Of a stretch of 64,000 nt of DNA, positions 56,363-64,000 are shown piece by piece (the stretch's first letter is position 1; every line of letters starts with the position of its first letter). The notes under the pieces are model-generated. The model was not told the origin of the DNA, searched no databases, and saw nothing but the letters and a program-made list of their open reading frames with translations. Source of the DNA: Streptomyces sp. CHD11 (lineage in GTDB: Bacteria > Actinomycetota > Actinomycetes > Streptomycetales > Streptomycetaceae); contig NZ_JABTTS010000001.1 of assembly GCF_018638295.1 (NCBI RefSeq), positions 310,001-374,000 of the forward strand. Reading direction: 5' to 3'. The translations under genes were made by a program, and so were the position numbers.

Positions 56363-59300
56363 TCACGCGACGGGGCGGGCGATGCCGCTGTGGAGGAGGT
56401 GGCGGGTCTGGCGTGTCGAGTCGCTCAGGTGCTGGAGGAGCCGGGTGAGGAGGTCGTAGAGACGGCGAACCGCTGCGAGGCGCTCCAGGCGGGGGGCGAA
56501 CGCCGACAGGGCGATGGCCAGGGCGATGCCGAGCCAGGCGACGGGGCCGAGCGGGGTGCAGCCGAAAAAGTGGCTGACCCCGGGCGTCTGGACCAGGCCG
56601 GCCAGCACCGCGGCGGAGCCCAGGGCGGTCACCCACACCAGGGGGCTGTGGCGGCGTCCGGAGAGGGTCTGCACGAGCTGGGCGCCGACCACTCCGTACA
56701 GGGCCATCGTGGTGGAGCGGCGTTCGGTGCCGGGGGTGAGACGGCCGAACAGGTACGCCGTGACCGCGCCCAGGCATGTGGTCACGCCCCGGCGCCGGAT
56801 GGAGCGCAGCAGGGGTGTGCCGAGGACGTCCAGGCCCATCGGGCCGGTCGCGGCGTGCGCCGCCGTCGACGGGTCGTCGCTCGGTGTCACCGCCACCGCC
56901 ATGGCGGGGAACATGTCGGTGAGCAGGTTGACCAGGAGCAGCTGACGGGTGGACAGCGGTGACGACCCGGCGAGGAGGGTGCCCAGCACGCTGAAGCCGA
57001 CCTCGCCGGCGTTGCCGCCGATGAGGATGCTCACCGCGTCGGCGACGCTGCGCCACAGCGCGCGGCCCTCGCCGACGGCGTCGGTCAGGACGGACAGGTC
57101 ACCGGTGGTGAGCACGATGTCGGCGGCGTTACGGGCGGCGGCGGAGCCGCGGGACTCGATGGCGACGCCCACGTCGGCGGCGCGGATGGCGGCGGCGTCG
57201 TTGGCGCCGTCCCCGGCCATCGCCACCACACGGCCGGCCTGTTGAAGGGCCTCCACGACGTGGAGCTTCTGTTCGGGTGCGACCCGGGCGACGACGCCGG
57301 CGCCGTGCAGCGCGCGGACCCGGTCGCTGCGTCCCATGGCGACGAGTTCGTCCCCGGTGACCACGGCCGTCTCCTCCGGCCAGCCCAGTTGCAGGGCGAT
57401 GGCGCGGGCGGTCTCCGGATGGTCGCCGGTGAGCATGACGGGCAGGATGCCGGACCGGCGCAGTGCGGTGAGCAGTTCCTGCGAGGTCTCGCGGGGCACG
57501 TCCGCGAGGGCGATCAGCCCGGCGAACTCCAGGTCGCCGAGTTCGGCGTCGAGTTCGGCGTCCGGGTCGGATCGCCGGCACGGGCGCCGGGCGACGGCGA
57601 GGACGCGCAGCCCCTGTCCCGCGAGGGTGTGGGCCGTCCCGGCCGCCTCGTCGGGGAGGTCGCGGCAGGCGGGCAGGACCGTCTCGGGGGCGCCCTTCAC
57701 GACGAGCATGCGGCTTGTGCCGTCGGCGCCCTCGCGGCCGACCGCCGCCGCGTAGCCGCGGCTGGCCTCGAAGGCCAGTTCGCCCTCGGCCGTCCAGGCG
57801 GGGTCGGGCGGGGCGGCGTCGAGGACCGCCTCGTCGGTGGCGTGGTGGACGCGGCGTCCCTCGGAGGTCTCCTCCTGCGGGCAGGCGCGCGCGGCCAGCC
57901 GGACGACCGGCACGGCGCCGTCGGCGCCCGGGGCGAGGACGGTGCCGTCGGCGGTGGCCGCCCGGACCAGCCGGAGCCGGTTCTCGGTGAGGGTGCCGGT
58001 CTTGTCGAAGCAGACGGTGTCGACCCGGCCGAGCGCCTCCAGGGTGCGCGGGGTGCGGACCAGGACGCCGCGCCGGGACAGCCGGCGGGCGGCGGCCATC
58101 TGGGCGACGGTCGCCACGAGTGGCAGCCCCTCGGGGACGGCGGCGACGGCCACGGCGACCCCGCCGCTGACGGCCCGCCGGACCGGGCTGCCGCGCAGCA
58201 GGGAGAGCCCGGTCACCAGCGCGCCGCCGGTGAGGGTGACCGGCAGTGCCTTGCGGGTCAGTTCCTGCAGGCGTGCCTGGACCCCGGCGGGCGGCGGGGT
58301 GCGGGCGGCCAGGGCGACGGCGCGTCCCGCCTCGGTGCGGTCGCCGGTGTCCACGACGAGCGCGTCGGCCCGGCCGGCCACCACGGTGGTGCCCTCGAAG
58401 ACCATGCAGGTCCGCCGGGGCACCGGCGCGCCGGGGGTCGGTTCGAGGCCCTTGGTGACGGGCAGGGACTCGCCGGTGAGCGAGGACTCGTCGACCTCCA
58501 GCCCGTCCTCCTCCAGCAGCCGCGCGTCCGCCGGTACGACGTCGCCGGCGGTGAGGGTGATCCGGTCCCCCGGCCGCAGCCGGGCGGCGTCCACGGTGAC
58601 CGTGCGGCGTTCGCCGTCCTGCCGGCGTGCCTGGGGCCGCTGCCGGGCGGCCAGCCGGGCCAGCGCCCGTTCGGCGCGCAGCCGCTGGAGTCCGCCCGCC
58701 ACCGCGTTGATGTCCATGGCGCCGACGACGAGCAGCGCGTCGACGAGCGAGCCGAGCAGCGCCGAGGCGACCGCCCCGGTGGCGAGGACGGGGGTGAGCG
58801 GGTCGTCGAGCTCGCGGCGGACGGCGCCGGCCGCCTGCCAGGTCCAGCGGGCGGGCCCGAGGACCGGCGTACGGGCGAGGCGGGACGCCCGCTGCCCGGC
58901 GCGGCCGGTGAGCAGGGCGAGTCCCTGGGGTTCGGTGGCGGTACCGGGGTCGCGCAGCAGGTCGCGTGCCTGGTGGGGTTCGAGGGCGTGCCAGGGCACG
59001 TGCAGCCGGGGCTCGGGCGGCGCGGCGCGGGCCACCCGTACGGCCTCGGTCCAGCCGGTGAGCAGGGCGGCCGCCGCGGCGATGTTCACCGGGGCGTGCC
59101 GGGTGAGCCGCTGCCACAGCCGGCCGCCGGGGGTGCCGCCGCGGGCCACCATGAGCCCGGACAGGGCGGCGCCCGCACGGGCCAGGGTCTGCGAACGTCG
59201 GCCGACCCGGCGGGCCGCCGGAATCGCGGTCAGCAGCCGCCAGACGTCTCCCAGTCCGCCCGTGGCGAGGGCGTCGGCGCCCCAGGCGACCGCCGAGCGG

Positions 59301-60697
59301 GCGTCGGTGAGGGCGATCGCCACGTCGCCGGCGGGCAGACCGTCCGCCACGTCGTCGTTGCCGTGCGCGGCCACCCGGGCGACGCTCACCACGATGTGCC
59401 CGTCGTTCTGCAGTGCCCGTACGACGTCGCCGAACGGCAGGCCGGCCGGGGCGACCTCGTCGGCGAGGCGGGTGATGTCCTTCAGGTCGGAGCCGCCGGT
59501 GATCACGACATGCAGTCCTGCCCGGCGGGCGGCGTCGAGGACCGCCTCGGCGCAGGGGTCGACGGGGTCGTGGAACACGGCCCCGGAGGTGGGGGGTGTG
59601 GGGTCGCGCAGGGCGTCGGCGTGCAGGACGAGGGAGTCGGCGATCTCCAGCTGCCACAGTCGCCGCCCGCTGCGGACCAGGACACCCGATCCGGCGAGCC
59701 GGGCGCCGAGCAGCGCGTCGAAGGCGGCGGGGCCGTAGCGTGCCGCCTTCGGTGACCCGGCCAGGACCGCTTCGGCGGCCTCCGCGGCGTCGTGCGTGAC
59801 GAGGAGGGTGGCGGCGGCGCCCGCGACGCTGCCGGTGCCGGCGTGGGCCGCGTAGGCCTGGGCCGGGGTGACGTGCAGCGGGGGGCGGACGCCGGCGGGG
59901 CAGGGGATGCTGGTGCGCCGTTCGAGGCAGAGGGCGTCGTGCAGGGTCTCGAAGGCGGCGGCGCGGGCGGTCGCCTCGGCCAGCTGACCGGTGCGCAGCA
60001 GTGCGTCGAGGACGAGGGAGACGGGGGACTGTCCCGCGCCGTGCGCGGCGGCGTTGGCGGCGGCGAGCAGGAGTTCCATACCGCTGCGGCCGAACCGCTG
60101 CCGCAGCAGGGCACGGAAGCGGGGGTTCTCGCGCAGCAGGGTGACGGCGGCGGTGACCGCCTTGGGGCTGCGGGGCAGGCGCAGGGACCGGCCCGCCAGG
60201 GCCCCGGCCGCGCCGGCGGCGTCCAGCAGCAGACCGGCGGCGGCGAGCCTGACGTCGCGGGGGTCGCCGGGGTGGGCGCTCGCCGTCTCCTCCTCGGGCT
60301 CCTCGGGGCCCGCCTCCTCGGTCAGTCCGAGGCGGGCGGCGAGTGCGACGGCGTGCTCGCTCACCCGGTCGCCGGCCGTGTCCGTCACCGCGGTCACCAC
60401 GAGACGGGCCAGTCCCTCGTCCCAGTACGCGGTCAGGACGTCCGGGTGGCCGAGGAGTTCGGCGGCCGCCTTGCGGGCGAGCGGGGCGAGGGTACCGTCC
60501 GGGCCGTGCAGGGCCAGGTGGACGCGGTGTCCGGCCCGCCAGTGCCGGCCGCCGCCGAGGGCGCCCCGGGCGACGTGGCTCAGCCTGCGTGTCGTGTCCT
60601 GGACGGACGTCAGTCCCTGTGCGGCGCCGCGGGCGGCGCCGGCGGCGGTTCCCGCCACAGCGCCGGCGAGAGGGGCTACGTCGAAGAGTGTGAGCAT
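56363..60697 (-). CDS. Very large cation-translocating P-type ATPase (CtpI-like)
   Basis: A 1444-residue membrane pump, far longer than the usual 800-900 residues. The N-terminal 550-600 residues are an extension with HMA-like and degenerate HAD-like parts, as in mycobacterial CtpI. The core has SSLTGESLPVTKG, the phosphorylated Asp in DKTGTLTENRL near residue 900, nucleotide-binding VVKGAPETVLPA, MLTGDHPETARAIA and the hinge AMAGDGANDAAAIRAADVG, plus about eight membrane helices. The ion is not known; the actuator and membrane motifs are closest to the Ca/Mg-type (type II) group. It is 21 bases downstream of a partner gene. Confidence 0.92.
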   Translation of the reverse strand: MLTLFDVAPLAGAVAGTAAGAARGAAQGLTSVQDTTRRLSHVARGALGGGRHWRAGHRVHLALHGPDGTLAPLARKAAAELLGHPDVLTAYWDEGLARLVVTAVTDTAGDRVSEHAVALAARLGLTEEAGPEEPEEETASAHPGDPRDVRLAAAGLLLDAAGAAGALAGRSLRLPRSPKAVTAAVTLLRENPRFRALLRQRFGRSGMELLLAAANAAAHGAGQSPVSLVLDALLRTGQLAEATARAAAFETLHDALCLERRTSIPCPAGVRPPLHVTPAQAYAAHAGTGSVAGAAATLLVTHDAAEAAEAVLAGSPKAARYGPAAFDALLGARLAGSGVLVRSGRRLWQLEIADSLVLHADALRDPTPPTSGAVFHDPVDPCAEAVLDAARRAGLHVVITGGSDLKDITRLADEVAPAGLPFGDVVRALQNDGHIVVSVARVAAHGNDDVADGLPAGDVAIALTDARSAVAWGADALATGGLGDVWRLLTAIPAARRVGRRSQTLARAGAALSGLMVARGGTPGGRLWQRLTRHAPVNIAAAAALLTGWTEAVRVARAAPPEPRLHVPWHALEPHQARDLLRDPGTATEPQGLALLTGRAGQRASRLARTPVLGPARWTWQAAGAVRRELDDPLTPVLATGAVASALLGSLVDALLVVGAMDINAVAGGLQRLRAERALARLAARQRPQARRQDGERRTVTVDAARLRPGDRITLTAGDVVPADARLLEEDGLEVDESSLTGESLPVTKGLEPTPGAPVPRRTCMVFEGTTVVAGRADALVVDTGDRTEAGRAVALAARTPPPAGVQARLQELTRKALPVTLTGGALVTGLSLLRGSPVRRAVSGGVAVAVAAVPEGLPLVATVAQMAAARRLSRRGVLVRTPRTLEALGRVDTVCFDKTGTLTENRLRLVRAATADGTVLAPGADGAVPVVRLAARACPQEETSEGRRVHHATDEAVLDAAPPDPAWTAEGELAFEASRGYAAAVGREGADGTSRMLVVKGAPETVLPACRDLPDEAAGTAHTLAGQGLRVLAVARRPCRRSDPDAELDAELGDLEFAGLIALADVPRETSQELLTALRRSGILPVMLTGDHPETARAIALQLGWPEETAVVTGDELVAMGRSDRVRALHGAGVVARVAPEQKLHVVEALQQAGRVVAMAGDGANDAAAIRAADVGVAIESRGSAAARNAADIVLTTGDLSVLTDAVGEGRALWRSVADAVSILIGGNAGEVGFSVLGTLLAGSSPLSTRQLLLVNLLTDMFPAMAVAVTPSDDPSTAAHAATGPMGLDVLGTPLLRSIRRRGVTTCLGAVTAYLFGRLTPGTERRSTTMALYGVVGAQLVQTLSGRRHSPLVWVTALGSAAVLAGLVQTPGVSHFFGCTPLGPVAWLGIALAIALSAFAPRLERLAAVRRLYDLLTRLLQHLSDSTRQTRHLLHSGIARPVA

Positions 60698-60718
60698 CTG
60701 GGGTTCCGTGATCGTGGC

Positions 60719-61270
60719 TCAGCGGGTCTGCCGGTCGCCGCGCGCTCGCGCGGGGGCGGCGGACGGCCCGTGGTGCGTCGTGGCCTCGGCCACCTGCTTC
60801 AGTCCCTCGGCGGTGGCGGTGTCCCCCACCTTGGCGGGCTCGTGGTGCACCGTACGGTCCGTCCGGCCACCCGTGCGGCGTGCGGGTGTGAGCCGGTCAC
60901 CCGGGCCCGCGGGCGGCTCGGAGCCGGCCTCGCGGCCGTGTTCCGGCAGACCCCGGCCCGGCGCCCGCGGGTGCCCGTCCGTGACGGCCGGTGCGCCGTC
61001 GGCCCCCTGTCCGGGACGCGGCCGGGTGAGCCAGGCGACCGCCGCGCCGGTCAGCGCCACCGGCCACTCGACGAGCCCGGCGACCCCGAGCACCCCCGCT
61101 CCGGTGTAGACGGCGATCCGGCGTCCGCGCGGGGAGACCGCGCCGATCGTGTCGAGGGCGCCGCCTGCCACCCTCTCCACCTGCTCCGCACCCGGCAGCC
61201 GGCGCAGACCGCCGGCGACCGCCCGCAGCGGCTGCGGCAGATCCGGCGAACGAGACGTGTCCTGGTCCAT
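60719..61270 (-). CDS. Membrane protein partnering the P-type ATPase
   Basis: A 183-residue protein with a double-spanning hydrophobic region (about residues 52-78, RIAVYTGAGVLGVAGLVEWP and LTGAAVAWL) and a long polar, disordered C-terminus. Start 61270 has a GGAGG site. The gene ends 21 bases before the giant ATPase gene, so the two form an operon; I recall the same pairing in other Streptomyces. It could be a small subunit or stabiliser of the pump. Confidence 0.75.
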   Translation of the reverse strand: MDQDTSRSPDLPQPLRAVAGGLRRLPGAEQVERVAGGALDTIGAVSPRGRRIAVYTGAGVLGVAGLVEWPVALTGAAVAWLTRPRPGQGADGAPAVTDGHPRAPGRGLPEHGREAGSEPPAGPGDRLTPARRTGGRTDRTVHHEPAKVGDTATAEGLKQVAEATTHHGPSAAPARARGDRQTR

Positions 61271-61319
61271 GTCGACCTCCGCGAGCGCGACCATCGGGGG
61301 AACCCACGGCACAGGTGCC

Positions 61320-61341
61320 GTTCACCCCATGTTCAACCGTT
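61320..61341 (-). promoter_or_regulatory. PHO-box-like direct repeats
   Basis: GTTCACCCCAT (61320-61330) is followed directly by GTTCAACCGTT (61331-61341). Two adjacent 11-base units starting GTTCA resemble the PhoP-binding direct repeats of Streptomyces. They lie 50 bases upstream of the ATPase operon. Confidence 0.4.
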
Positions 61342-61419
61342 ACGGGCCCGAGCGCTTTCCCAGTACACCCGAGCCTGTCCCCCGGCCGTGCGCGGCCGGA
61401 CGTCCCCCCGCCCGCCTCC

Positions 61420-61444
61420 GTGTCGGAACGGGCACGCCGGGTAC
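61420..61444 (+). promoter_or_regulatory. Possible SigB-type promoter
   Basis: GTGT, 15 bases, GGGTAC (61439-61444) fits GNNT-N14-16-GGGTAC. It would start transcription about 80 bases before the nucleotidyltransferase gene. Confidence 0.45.
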
Positions 61445-61518
61445 TAGGTAGCTTCCCGGGCGGGCGGGGGGCCGGAGTCGCGGCCGCAGGGACCGCCCGG
61501 CCGGCGAAGGGAGCGGTC

Positions 61519-61536
61519 ATGAGGGAGCGGTCATGA
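61519..61536 (+). CDS. Five-codon leader ORF
   Basis: A duplicated GGAGCGGTCATGA segment creates an ATG at 61519 with its own ribosome site. It reads Met-Arg-Glu-Arg-Ser and stops at TGA 61534-61536, overlapping the ATG (61533) of the next gene. It could tune translation of the downstream gene by coupling. Confidence 0.35.
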   Translation: MRERS

Positions 61537-62228
61537 CGGAGAACGGCGAGGACACCACGCCCGGCGCCGTTCGCCCGGCGTCCCCGGACCTCCGTCTGGC
61601 CTCGGACGCCCCGGGAAATCCGCCGCCGATTGCTCCGGCCGAGGTGCGGCCCCCGGTGGAGGGCGACGTCCCGGAACTGCCGCGCGACCGCAATCAGGCC
61701 ATCCTGGAGGCGGCCAAGCAGGTCGGCGCGGTACTGAAGCGGGGCGGGCATCTCTTCGCGCTGGCCGGCAGTGTCGCGGTCCACGCCCACGGCGGCAGCG
61801 GCAATCTCCAGCACGACGTCGACTTCTGCGTCCGGCCGGAGGACGCCGAGGCCGTGGCCACCACACTCCGGGAGGCCGGGCTGACGGTCTACACCCCGCC
61901 CGAGGACTGGCTGATCAAGGCCACCTGCTTCGGACAGGACGTGGACATCATCTTCGAACTGGCGCACCGGCCCGTCTCCACCGAGATGCTCCAGCGGGCG
62001 CGGGAGCTTCCGGTGGAGTCGGTACGCATGCCGGTCCTGGCACCCACCGATCTGCTGGCCGGCCTGGTGGCCGCCTTCTCCGAGCACCACTGCGACTTCG
62101 GGGCGGTCCTGCCGATCGCCCGCGCCCTGCGGGAGAAGGTCGACTGGGACCGCGTCCGCCGCGAGAACGGGGACGAGCCCATGCCCGCGGCCTTCTTCTT
62201 CCTCCTGGAACGCCTGAACGTCATCTGA
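61533..62228 (+). CDS. Nucleotidyltransferase-family protein
   Basis: A 231-residue protein of the MNT/Pol-beta-type nucleotidyltransferase fold. GS at 79-80 (LFALAGSVAVHAHG) and the Asp-x-Asp pair at 95 and 97 (LQHDVDFCV) form the active site, and a third acidic residue in DVDIIFEL follows. This subtype is found in aminoglycoside-modifying enzymes and type IV toxin (AbiEii-like) proteins, but no antitoxin gene is adjacent. The first 50 residues are a disordered extension. It leads an operon with the BON-like and metallophosphoesterase genes. Confidence 0.78.
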   Translation: MTENGEDTTPGAVRPASPDLRLASDAPGNPPPIAPAEVRPPVEGDVPELPRDRNQAILEAAKQVGAVLKRGGHLFALAGSVAVHAHGGSGNLQHDVDFCVRPEDAEAVATTLREAGLTVYTPPEDWLIKATCFGQDVDIIFELAHRPVSTEMLQRARELPVESVRMPVLAPTDLLAGLVAAFSEHHCDFGAVLPIARALREKVDWDRVRRENGDEPMPAAFFFLLERLNVI

Positions 62229-62259
62229 ACGCCTCATCCGAACGCCTCATCCGAACGCC
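62227..62259 (+). repeat. Tandem 13-base repeat between genes
   Basis: GAACGCCTCATCC occurs twice in tandem (62227-62239, 62240-62252) plus a partial third copy to 62259. The first copy overlaps the stop codon of the nucleotidyltransferase gene. Confidence 0.8.
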
Positions 62260-62275
62260 GGCGGAAGGAACGACC

Positions 62276-62560
62276 ATGAGCATCCACGACGCCGGTTCCG
62301 CGGCGGGCACACAGGCCGCCCGGAGCCCCGAGTACCGCGTCGCCCACCTCCAGGACCGGCTCGCCTCCGGGGAACTCGGCGAACTCGGTGTGCGGGTCGA
62401 GGTCCGCGGCGGGACCGTACGGGTCACGGGCACCGTCCCCTCCGCCCGCTGCCGCGAGGAGGTGCTGAGCACGGTGCGGGAGGAACTGACCGGACTCGAG
62501 GTGCACTGCGACATCGTGATCAGTGAACCCTCGTCGCCCGACCACGCGGAGGAGCTGTGA
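62276..62560 (+). CDS. BON-domain-like small protein
   Basis: A 94-residue cytosolic protein whose core (YRVAHLQDRLASGELGELG, VRVEVRGGTVRVTGTVPSA, CREEVLSTVREEL, LEVHCDIVI) has the alpha-beta pattern of BON domains, which bind phospholipids or polymers. It lacks the lipoprotein signal that most BON proteins carry. Good ribosome site GGAAGGAA. Its stop overlaps the next start (TGATG). Confidence 0.7.
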   Translation: MSIHDAGSAAGTQAARSPEYRVAHLQDRLASGELGELGVRVEVRGGTVRVTGTVPSARCREEVLSTVREELTGLEVHCDIVISEPSSPDHAEEL

Positions 62561-63315
62561 TGATCCGCGTCGCCGCCGTGGGGGACATCCACATGAGCCC
62601 CGACACCCGGGGCGTGCTGCGTCCCGCGTTCGACACCCTGCCCGAGCGGGCCGACCTCCTGCTGCTGGCGGGGGATCTCACCCGGCACGGCACGGTCGGG
62701 GAGGCGCGGGTGGTGGCCGACGAGATCCGTGGCCTCGGGGTGCCGGTGGTCGCGGTGCTCGGCAACCACGACCACCACGACGACCGCCAGGACGAGGTCT
62801 CGGACCTGCTGCGGGACGCCGGTGCACAGGTCCTGGAGGGTGAGTCGGCGGTCGTGCCGGTCGGGGAGGTGCGGGTCGGCGTGGCCGGCACCAAGGGTTT
62901 CGGCGGCGGGTTCGTGGGGGCCAGCGCCGGAGAGTTCGGCGAGCCGGTGATGAAGGAGTTCGTCCGGGTGTCCCGGCGGTGCGCCGACGGTCTGCGGACC
63001 GCGCTGGAGCGGCTGGCCGCGGAGGGCTGCGACGTCCGGATCGCCCTCACCCACTACTCCCCCGTACCCGAGACGCTGGCCGGGGAGCCGCTGGAGATCT
63101 ATCCGTTCCTGGGCAGTTATCTGCTGGCCGAGGCGATCGACACGGCCGGCGCCGACCTCGCCGTGCACGGGCACGCGCACGCGGGCACGGAGCACGGCAT
63201 GACCACGGGCGGGGTCAAGGTGCGCAATGTCGCCCAGCCGGTCATCGGCCGCGCGTTCCACGTGTACCACCTGCCGGTCCGCGAACGCGTCGGCGCCGGG
63301 ACGCCGGCCGTCTGA
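62560..63315 (+). CDS. Calcineurin-like metallophosphoesterase
   Basis: A 251-residue phosphoesterase with all five metal blocks: GDIHMS (Asp9, His11), AGDLTRHG, GNHDHH, LTHYSP and HGHAHAG. These place it in the calcineurin-like family; substrates range from phosphodiesters and cyclic nucleotides to phosphoproteins. ATG 62560 shares bases with the stop codon of the BON-like gene. It is the last gene of an operon with a nucleotidyltransferase, so opposing nucleotidyl-transfer and removal activities are conceivable. Confidence 0.9.
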   Translation: MIRVAAVGDIHMSPDTRGVLRPAFDTLPERADLLLLAGDLTRHGTVGEARVVADEIRGLGVPVVAVLGNHDHHDDRQDEVSDLLRDAGAQVLEGESAVVPVGEVRVGVAGTKGFGGGFVGASAGEFGEPVMKEFVRVSRRCADGLRTALERLAAEGCDVRIALTHYSPVPETLAGEPLEIYPFLGSYLLAEAIDTAGADLAVHGHAHAGTEHGMTTGGVKVRNVAQPVIGRAFHVYHLPVRERVGAGTPAV

Positions 63316-63340
63316 CCCCGTATCCCGCACCCCGCACCCC

Positions 63341-63388
63341 GCACCGGCACCGGCACCGGCACCGGCACCGGCACCGGCACCGGCACCG
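63341..63388. repeat. Hexanucleotide repeat (GCACCG)8
   Basis: Eight perfect tandem GCACCG copies follow two GCACCCC units, just past the metallophosphoesterase stop codon. A simple repeat likely to vary by slippage. Confidence 0.9.
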
Positions 63389-63556
63389 CAGGTAAGCACC
63401 GGCGGCGCTCCTCCCGGTGACCGGGGCAGGCGTGCCCGCACCGCCCCGTACCCCTCTCGTGGGAACACCCGGCACGGCACACCCCTTTTGGTCATTTTGT
63501 CTGCTTAGCATGCAGGCTTCCGTGCCCTGTGCTGATCCCGTAGGAGAGGACCCCAG

Positions 63557-64000
63557 ATGGCGCTGTCGGGCCGTCCCGGACCGTCGTCCGCGCTCGCCTC
63601 CACCCCCCACGACGCCGAACTGCGCACCGCCGCACGGCATCTGGCCCGCCGTCGCTTCCTGACCGTCGCCGCCGCGGCCACCCTCGCCTTCACCACCCAG
63701 CTGCCCGCGCGCGGCGCCTTCGCCGCGCCCCGGCTCGACGCGGCCCGGATCACCGAGGACCCCTTCACCCTCGGCGTCGCCTCCGGGGACCCGCTGCCCG
63801 GCTCGGTGCTCATCTGGACCCGGCTCGCCCCGGAGCCCTTCACACCGGACGGGGGCCTGGGGCAGCAGCGGGTGGAGGTCTCCTGGGAAGTGGCCCTCGA
63901 CGAGTCGTTCGCGCTGGTGGTGCGGCGGGGCACCCTCCTCGCCCTTCCCGAGTACGCGCACAGCGTGCGCGTCGACGTGACGGGCCTGGAACCGGGCAGC
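63557..64000 (+). CDS. phoD: PhoD-type alkaline phosphatase, N-terminal part
   Basis: The first 148 codons of a gene that leaves the window. The ATG at 63557 has an AGGAGAGGA site. A Tat signal with RRRFLTVAA (around residue 34) precedes a hydrophobic stretch. The mature part starts with the PhoD N-domain pattern FTLGVASGDPLPGSVLIWTRL, and RGTLLALPEYAHSVRVDVTG follows. PhoD enzymes are calcium/iron phosphodiesterase-monoesterases exported by Tat and induced on phosphate starvation; I see no clear PHO box directly upstream. Confidence 0.88.
   Translation, partial: MALSGRPGPSSALASTPHDAELRTAARHLARRRFLTVAAAATLAFTTQLPARGAFAAPRLDAARITEDPFTLGVASGDPLPGSVLIWTRLAPEPFTPDGGLGQQRVEVSWEVALDESFALVVRRGTLLALPEYAHSVRVDVTGLEPGS

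Noticed and set aside
57129..59755. Frames of over 800 codons overlapping the P-type ATPase gene on both strands
   Set aside because: The real gene shows every P-type ATPase motif in order; the others show none.
63316..63400. Possible CRISPR-like array
   Set aside because: It is a simple GCACCG hexamer repeat without spacers.

Overview
The window is about 72-73% GC and almost every gene uses G or C at the third codon position. Start codons are often GTG, genes frequently overlap by 4 bases (ATGA/GTGA), and the gene families are typical of Streptomyces. I read it as a chromosomal stretch of a Streptomyces or close relative. There are no rRNA, tRNA, CRISPR, prophage or insertion-sequence signals. 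It looks like a stable but accessory-rich arm region carrying secreted carbohydrate enzymes, signalling proteins and oxidative or stress functions.

Layout. 0-5 kb: a small conserved protein and a Tat-exported GH78 alpha-L-rhamnosidase behind a promoter with a LacI-type operator. 5-8 kb: a DUF2945 protein, katG, and a decayed furA remnant exactly where the katG repressor gene is expected. 8-13 kb: a lipid-kinase homologue and an alkyl-DHAP-synthase-like flavoenzyme facing a TetR regulator and glpD, a glycerolipid or ether-lipid neighbourhood. 13-19 kb: a secreted M19-like metallohydrolase, a SpoIIE-type phosphatase, a MASE1 membrane protein, an L,D-transpeptidase-like lipoprotein and a frameshifted beta-helix remnant. 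19-28 kb: a coiled-coil/winged-helix protein, a DUF2264 plus 2-hydroxyacid dehydrogenase pair, a cupin, an epoxide-hydrolase-like enzyme, a membrane protein, phosphoglucomutase and an Ala-rich membrane protein.

28-34 kb: a GC-rich tandem-repeat stretch, then a signalling block: a 49-residue basic protein, an RsbW-like ATPase, CbiZ (cobamide salvage), and a tightly coupled trio of PAS/GAF/SpoIIE phosphatase, CarH-like cobalamin-binding sensor and STAS protein. The sensor keeps the W-x9-EH and E-x-H cobalamin signatures but has no DNA-binding domain. I consider this the most interesting locus: it suggests partner-switching regulation driven by cobalamin and possibly by light. 34-39 kb: a minus-strand operon of MpaB-type oxygenase, SRPBCC protein, CrtI/PYROXD2-like desaturase, a conserved protein and an SDR, interrupted by a 31-base G tract. 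39-45 kb: an Mrr-like nuclease fused to a second domain, a GAF/ANTAR regulator, a secreted protein and a very large PAS/GAF/SpoIIE phosphatase.

45-51 kb: an LAETG-anchored DUF1996 surface protein, an AA10 polysaccharide monooxygenase and a GNAT acetyltransferase (the last two each preceded by a perfect CebR box), a YihY/BrkB membrane protein, a flavodoxin-like protein and a methyltransferase. 51-56 kb: an operon of SulP transporter, RsbW-like ATPase and ArsR regulator with an AT-rich operator-like repeat, an Rv1733c-like protein and a zinc alcohol dehydrogenase. 56-64 kb: a 1444-residue P-type ATPase with its partner gene, an operon of nucleotidyltransferase, BON-like protein and metallophosphoesterase behind a possible SigB-type promoter, and the start of a Tat-exported PhoD phosphatase that runs off the window.

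A recurring theme is partner switching: three SpoIIE phosphatases, two RsbW-like ATPases, one free STAS protein and one transporter-borne STAS domain lie in this one window. Identifications rest on reading motifs and family resemblance; no database search was run.
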